DNA from: Acidimicrobiia bacterium
GTDB taxonomy: Bacteria; Actinomycetota; Acidimicrobiia; Spongiisociales; UBA5794
Direction of reading: 5' to 3'
Length of the DNA: 8,292 nucleotides
Assembly: GCA_030618675.1 (NCBI GenBank)
Contig: JAUXCV010000063.1
Location: forward strand, 1 to 8,292
A model generated the notes under the pieces. The model saw only the letters and a program-made list of their open reading frames with translations, did not search any database and was not told the origin of the DNA. Position 1 is the first letter of the stretch; each line of letters starts with the position of its first letter. Of this stretch, positions 6,601 through 8,292 are shown in pieces. The position numbers were made by a program, and so were the translations under genes.

Positions 6601-7281
6601 GCGGCCTCGAAGCTGCAACATTCCCTCGTCTTCGAAGCCGAAACCACGGCTAGATCTCACGGTTCGCTCCGATACGAGGATCTGCCCGGGCTGCGCTGAC
6701 TGCTCGAGGCGGGCGGCGACATTCAATACGTCGCCGTGCAATGTCCCATCGATAGAGGTGCCGGGGCTCACAAGGAGTTCACCGGTGTTGATCCCGATTC
6801 TCACCTCGAGGCTCAGGTCGTGGCTGGCTGCGAGTGACGTGTTCAGTTGCTTCAGACGCGCCCTCATCTTCTGGGCGCAGCGCAGCGCCCGGATCGGGTC
6901 GTCGTCGTGAGCGACGGGTACGCCGAACACCGCCATGATGGCGTCGCCGATGTACTTCCCGACCGTGCCACCGAGGTCGTGGATCTCTTCGGTCATAGCG
7001 TCGAGGAACCCGCCGAGGACTTCCTTGAGGCTTTCGGGGTCGAGTCGTTCCCCGAGTCCGGTGGCACCCGTGATGTCTACGAACAGCACCGTCGCCAGTT
7101 TCCGTTCGGGCCCCCTGTCCACGACGGTCAGCGGTACTCCACACGATGGGCAGTAGTCGGCATCTGCGGAGAGCGGTGAACTGCACGACGAACACACCAA
7201 CGGCAAGCGATTCCCACACTCGAGGCAGAAACTGGCCCTCTCCGGGTTGACTGCACCACAAGCCGCGCACGTCTGCTGCAT
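3667..7281 (-). CDS. Class III adenylate cyclase with zinc ribbons, STAND-type ATPase and TPR-like C-terminus
   Basis: This 1204-residue multidomain protein is predicted to make cAMP from ATP under control of an NTPase/repeat sensor. Domains in order: two CxxC-type zinc ribbons (Cys5, 8, 19, 22 and Cys30, 33, 44, 47); a class III cyclase domain (about 58-235); an AAA/STAND ATPase (about 250-650); and a helical TPR-like region to the C-terminus. In the cyclase all key residues are visible: metal ligands Asp69 (FVDITG) and Asp113 (GDAIMAVFG), adenine-selecting Lys109 and Asp184, and transition-state Asn187 and Arg191 (LNVAARL). It should therefore be active and ATP-specific. The ATPase has Walker A GAAGLGKT (284-291), Walker B IVVIIEDMHWAD (415-426) and the RAEGNPFFIEEIL motif (505-517). 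No LuxR-type helix-turn-helix follows the repeats, unlike the related mycobacterial cyclase-ATPase regulators. There is no membrane segment. The start fits the zinc ribbon beginning at once and a -10-like TAGACT 7 nt upstream. What the repeats sense is unknown. Confidence 0.93.
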   Translation of the reverse strand: MQQTCAACGAVNPERASFCLECGNRLPLVCSSCSSPLSADADYCPSCGVPLTVVDRGPERKLATVLFVDITGATGLGERLDPESLKEVLGGFLDAMTEEIHDLGGTVGKYIGDAIMAVFGVPVAHDDDPIRALRCAQKMRARLKQLNTSLAASHDLSLEVRIGINTGELLVSPGTSIDGTLHGDVLNVAARLEQSAQPGQILVSERTVRSSRGFGFEDEGMLQLRGREQPIHVFELAGSIESDRSRHSLTSAQLVGRDNERALLMTLFERAVLDGQPHLVTVYGAAGLGKTRLVDEFVASLETFQPTPIVMRGRCFPYGEDLAYGAMIQILKAQAGLLDDDPPDLKLTKIRKTADELLATERGADHERVAAVLAFASGINDPSRDLRGLSPRQIRTEIVGAWRSFFTAMTLRSPIVVIIEDMHWADRVLLDLLEELEDRIAGPALFLCPTRPELTDLRPGWGGGRRRFSSLMLDPLTTTESSMLLDLVLEDSALPEGLRRDILNRAEGNPFFIEEILRRLADEGSIVRSEGVWHAAAEIGDVDIPDTVQAVIAARIDLLAPDEKRALQCAAVVGRVFWTGVLGTLLAAPPDGVAQVLDRLEDRELVIACFGSTLGNEHEYLFKHGLTRDVAYESLGRKERTALHRRAAEWIEKTAADRRSEVIDVLAYHLYQAHQGALADNSVSPSDLEASRSKAFEALTQASDESTRRTALDIAKRQAREALELATTTEEEQRAEETLGLAYFFGYEGDETWLHLRRSIDLLVESNPSDRCEIARLCGRALETPIRWPGTMQSVPSEETISRYLDLGFAHVGEGDSVERARLLTVKAFWQHAFPRSMTQRAAPLVSPEDSLRAGTEGAEMAARLGRPDLESGALDGVAANELAAGRYGRAREVTERRLELAPHIDDLWERTDIYAMGGWTNFHVGRYRDAYRYAVSGFSQARGEAAGAALHCMTWRGVSRYRLGDWDGVLADLEIVRELLGDRVDEPPNFVSPLYATAAAVSDARGDTNTADRILALLVALHENAEPRDRDIVPLAQWASYVSPILARRGKGEDALRLLTETTWRRGTRMGLLLHARCDVIGAMELWDETPDLVAEARDHARRMGLEALAHAADALEGKWLLVSGSVERASIILTTAVDGFGDLGARWDQVRAALVLIDALRLSGRIDEADTVLGAIRSSVESLGAVREQVRFDELESLVSTT

Positions 7282-7288
7282 GACGTCG

Positions 7289-7294
7289 AGTCTA
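7289..7294 (-). promoter_or_regulatory. -10 element for a probable leaderless cyclase transcript
   Basis: On the minus strand TAGACT is followed by 7 bases and then the ATG at 7281. This places the predicted transcription start at or next to the A of the start codon. No Shine-Dalgarno sequence precedes the gene. TANNNT-N7-ATG is the usual form of leaderless genes in actinobacteria. A matching -35 is not evident. Confidence 0.45.
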
Positions 7295-7315
7295 CAGACG
7301 CGGATCCGGTCCCTT

Positions 7316-7364
7316 GGCCTGCGTCACCGCGAGGCCTTGCGGGAATCCGGCGTGTCAGCAGGCC
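7316..7364. repeat. Nested inverted repeats upstream of the cyclase gene
   Basis: The outer arms GGCCTGC (7316-7322) and GCAGGCC (7358-7364) are perfect complements. They enclose the 16-bp near-palindrome CCGCGAGGCCTTGCGG (7327-7342), which has one imperfect pair position. The structure lies between the membrane-protein stop and the cyclase -10 element, about 22 bases upstream of that element. It may be a regulator-binding site or an RNA structure in a read-through transcript; no known motif is recognised. Confidence 0.35.
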
Positions 7365-7385
7365 GCAACAGGGCAGATCTGTTGC
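7365..7385 (-). terminator. Hairpin after the membrane-protein gene, terminator-like without a T tract
   Basis: GCAACAG (7365-7371) and CTGTTGC (7379-7385) form a perfect 7-bp stem with a 7-base loop. It lies 11 bases past the stop of the minus-strand membrane-protein gene, the expected terminator position. No T run follows on the minus strand, so it could be a weak or U-less terminator, or an operator for the cyclase gene. Confidence 0.3.
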
Positions 7386-7396
7386 ACAAGGTCGCC

Positions 7397-7903
7397 CTAT
7401 CGGGAGTCCGCCGTGCGCCTCCTCGGACGCCTCCCGAAATCCCGAGCGGTCGCAGGGGCGAACAACAGGCCGACGATCGTGAGATTGGCGACACCCGTGA
7501 GCATGCCTACCCAGGCTGAGGGAGCTGGAGGATCGCCGGCGAAGCCGCCCAGCGCGACCGAGATCGTCAAGAGCCCCAGCAACCCGTAGATCACGAAACC
7601 CGCCTCGCGTGCCCACTCGCGGCGGAAGGCCAACCCGACGACGATGATCGCGCTGACGAGAACGACGGTGCCGATCACGACCCCGATGATGGCGGAAGCA
7701 TTCGCGGCGACCGATCCCGCGTCCGTCCCGGTGCCCGGGGTGGCAAATGACAGGGCTCCCCTGCCGAAATCACCGTCGAGTCGTTCCGGGTTGATGGCGC
7801 CGAGCAGCGACTCCACAGCCACGTAGCCGAACGAAGCCGTGAGCGTCAGTGCGATGAGGACCGCTGTGACGGTAGTGCCGTGCGCTCGCAGCCAGGACGT
7901 CAT
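7397..7903 (-). CDS. Four-helix integral membrane protein of unknown function
   Basis: I do not recognise this 168-residue protein. Four hydrophobic segments are clear: about residues 11-33, 71-93, 101-121 and 129-150. Between the first two is a polar, Gly/Thr/Asp-rich loop (about 38-68). The positive patch FRREWAR (93-99) between helices 2 and 3 and the basic C-terminal tail (RRPRRR, 158-163) suggest both lie in the cytoplasm. That would put the long first loop and both termini on opposite sides of the membrane. There are no catalytic motifs or conserved Cys/His pairs. The start follows the -10-like TAGGCT by 6 bases with no clear Shine-Dalgarno site, consistent with a leaderless mRNA. It lies 23 bp downstream of the hydrolase gene on the same strand, so read-through is also possible. 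Nothing in sequence links it to the cyclase except position. Confidence 0.75.
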   Translation of the reverse strand: MTSWLRAHGTTVTAVLIALTLTASFGYVAVESLLGAINPERLDGDFGRGALSFATPGTGTDAGSVAANASAIIGVVIGTVVLVSAIIVVGLAFRREWAREAGFVIYGLLGLLTISVALGGFAGDPPAPSAWVGMLTGVANLTIVGLLFAPATARDFGRRPRRRTADSR

Positions 7904-7909
7904 GTTCCA

Positions 7910-7915
7910 AGCCTA
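7910..7915 (-). promoter_or_regulatory. -10 element for a probable leaderless membrane-protein transcript
   Basis: On the minus strand TAGGCT is followed by 6 bases and the ATG at 7903, the spacing expected when transcription starts at the start codon. It lies within the 23-bp gap after the hydrolase stop. It matches the layout seen upstream of the cyclase gene. Confidence 0.4.
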
Positions 7916-7926
7916 GTGACGGTGGG

Positions 7927-8292
7927 CTACCGATCTCCCTGGGCATGCGGGTTGAGCGAGCGCTCGTGCTCATCGTTCAGGACGGCGAGAACTCCTTCGA
8001 TCATCTGGGCCGACTGGTACGAGTAGCCGAGGTCGAAGATGTGCTGAGCGCCCGGGAACTCCATGTAGACGACCCGTTTCTGCGAGACGTCCTCGAGTCG
8101 TTCAACGAACGCTCTCGCCTCCACCACTGGGGCAAGGGAGTCGCGGTCGCCCTGAGAGATGACGAACGGCGGAACATCGGGATGGATCCGATCGAGCGGT
8201 GACATCTCCGCGAACTTCTCCGGCTCGTCGTCGAGGAACGCTTTGATGACGAGGGGTTCCATGAGCATGGGTACGAACCGGGCGGTCTGGAC
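7927..8292 (-). CDS. Alpha/beta-hydrolase esterase/lipase, C-terminal part only (runs off the window)
   Basis: The reading frame is open to the right edge, so 121 C-terminal residues of a longer protein are visible. It belongs to the alpha/beta-hydrolase fold, close to HSL/LipO-like carboxylesterases. The signs are an SPLDRI-PPF segment, the catalytic-acid region QGDRDSLAPV (Asp51 of the visible part) and the catalytic His in GAQHIFD (His84). The nucleophile Ser elbow and oxyanion motif would lie outside the window. The visible Met codons at 8268 and 8262 fall in the middle of the fold and are unlikely to be the true start. The enzyme should hydrolyse carboxylic esters, possibly lipids, but the substrate is not readable. 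It ends with TAG 23 bp before the membrane-protein gene. Confidence 0.85.
   Translation of the reverse strand, partial: VQTARFVPMLMEPLVIKAFLDDEPEKFAEMSPLDRIHPDVPPFVISQGDRDSLAPVVEARAFVERLEDVSQKRVVYMEFPGAQHIFDLGYSYQSAQMIEGVLAVLNDEHERSLNPHAQGDR

Noticed and set aside
1..8292. CRISPR array, insertion sequence, prophage, tRNA or rRNA
   Set aside because: I found no spaced direct repeats, transposase or integrase motifs, terminal inverted repeats flanking a gene, or recognisable tRNA/rRNA segments.

Overview
This is a G+C-rich bacterial window, coding on both strands almost throughout. It is most likely from an actinobacterium (Actinomycetota), possibly an uncultured Acidimicrobiia-type lineage. 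The reasons are the codon bias, a GTG start, two TANNNT-N6/7-ATG starts typical of leaderless transcripts, and the set of families present: a cyclase-ATPase-TPR giant protein, a patatin and an EGGN-type acyltransferase. The lineage is an inference; there is no rRNA or other phylogenetic marker. No mobile element, tRNA, rRNA or CRISPR array is visible.

Left half, plus strand. A zinc-free medium-chain NADPH:quinone-oxidoreductase-like gene (92-1060) is followed by a 206-bp gap holding a long hairpin, a perfect palindrome and a promoter candidate. Next is a two-gene unit: a membrane-anchored PlsC-like acyltransferase (1267-2286) overlapping by ATGA a patatin-like lipase (2283-3140). A short gap with a second promoter candidate leads to a small protein that is only a cyclic-nucleotide-binding domain (3216-3650).

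Right half, minus strand, read from the right edge leftward. The 3' part of an alpha/beta-hydrolase esterase (7927-8292, cut by the window edge) comes first, then an unrecognised four-helix membrane protein (7397-7903). A 115-bp gap rich in inverted repeats follows, then a 1204-residue class III adenylate cyclase with N-terminal zinc ribbons, a STAND-type ATPase and a TPR-like C-terminus (3667-7281). The cyclase ends only 16 bp from the end of the convergent cyclic-nucleotide-binding gene.

How they may work together (inference): a predicted cAMP producer, a stand-alone cAMP-binding protein and a deacylase/acyltransferase pair lie side by side. Patatins and cyclic-nucleotide-binding domains are fused in one polypeptide in NTE-type phospholipases, so this locus looks like a split version of that arrangement, with its own cyclase next door. 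The most interesting hypothesis is a cAMP-controlled membrane-lipid remodelling module. Both intergenic promoter candidates on the plus strand share the exact 10-mer CGGCCGGTAT, which would fit co-regulation of the lipid pair and the cyclic-nucleotide-binding gene.
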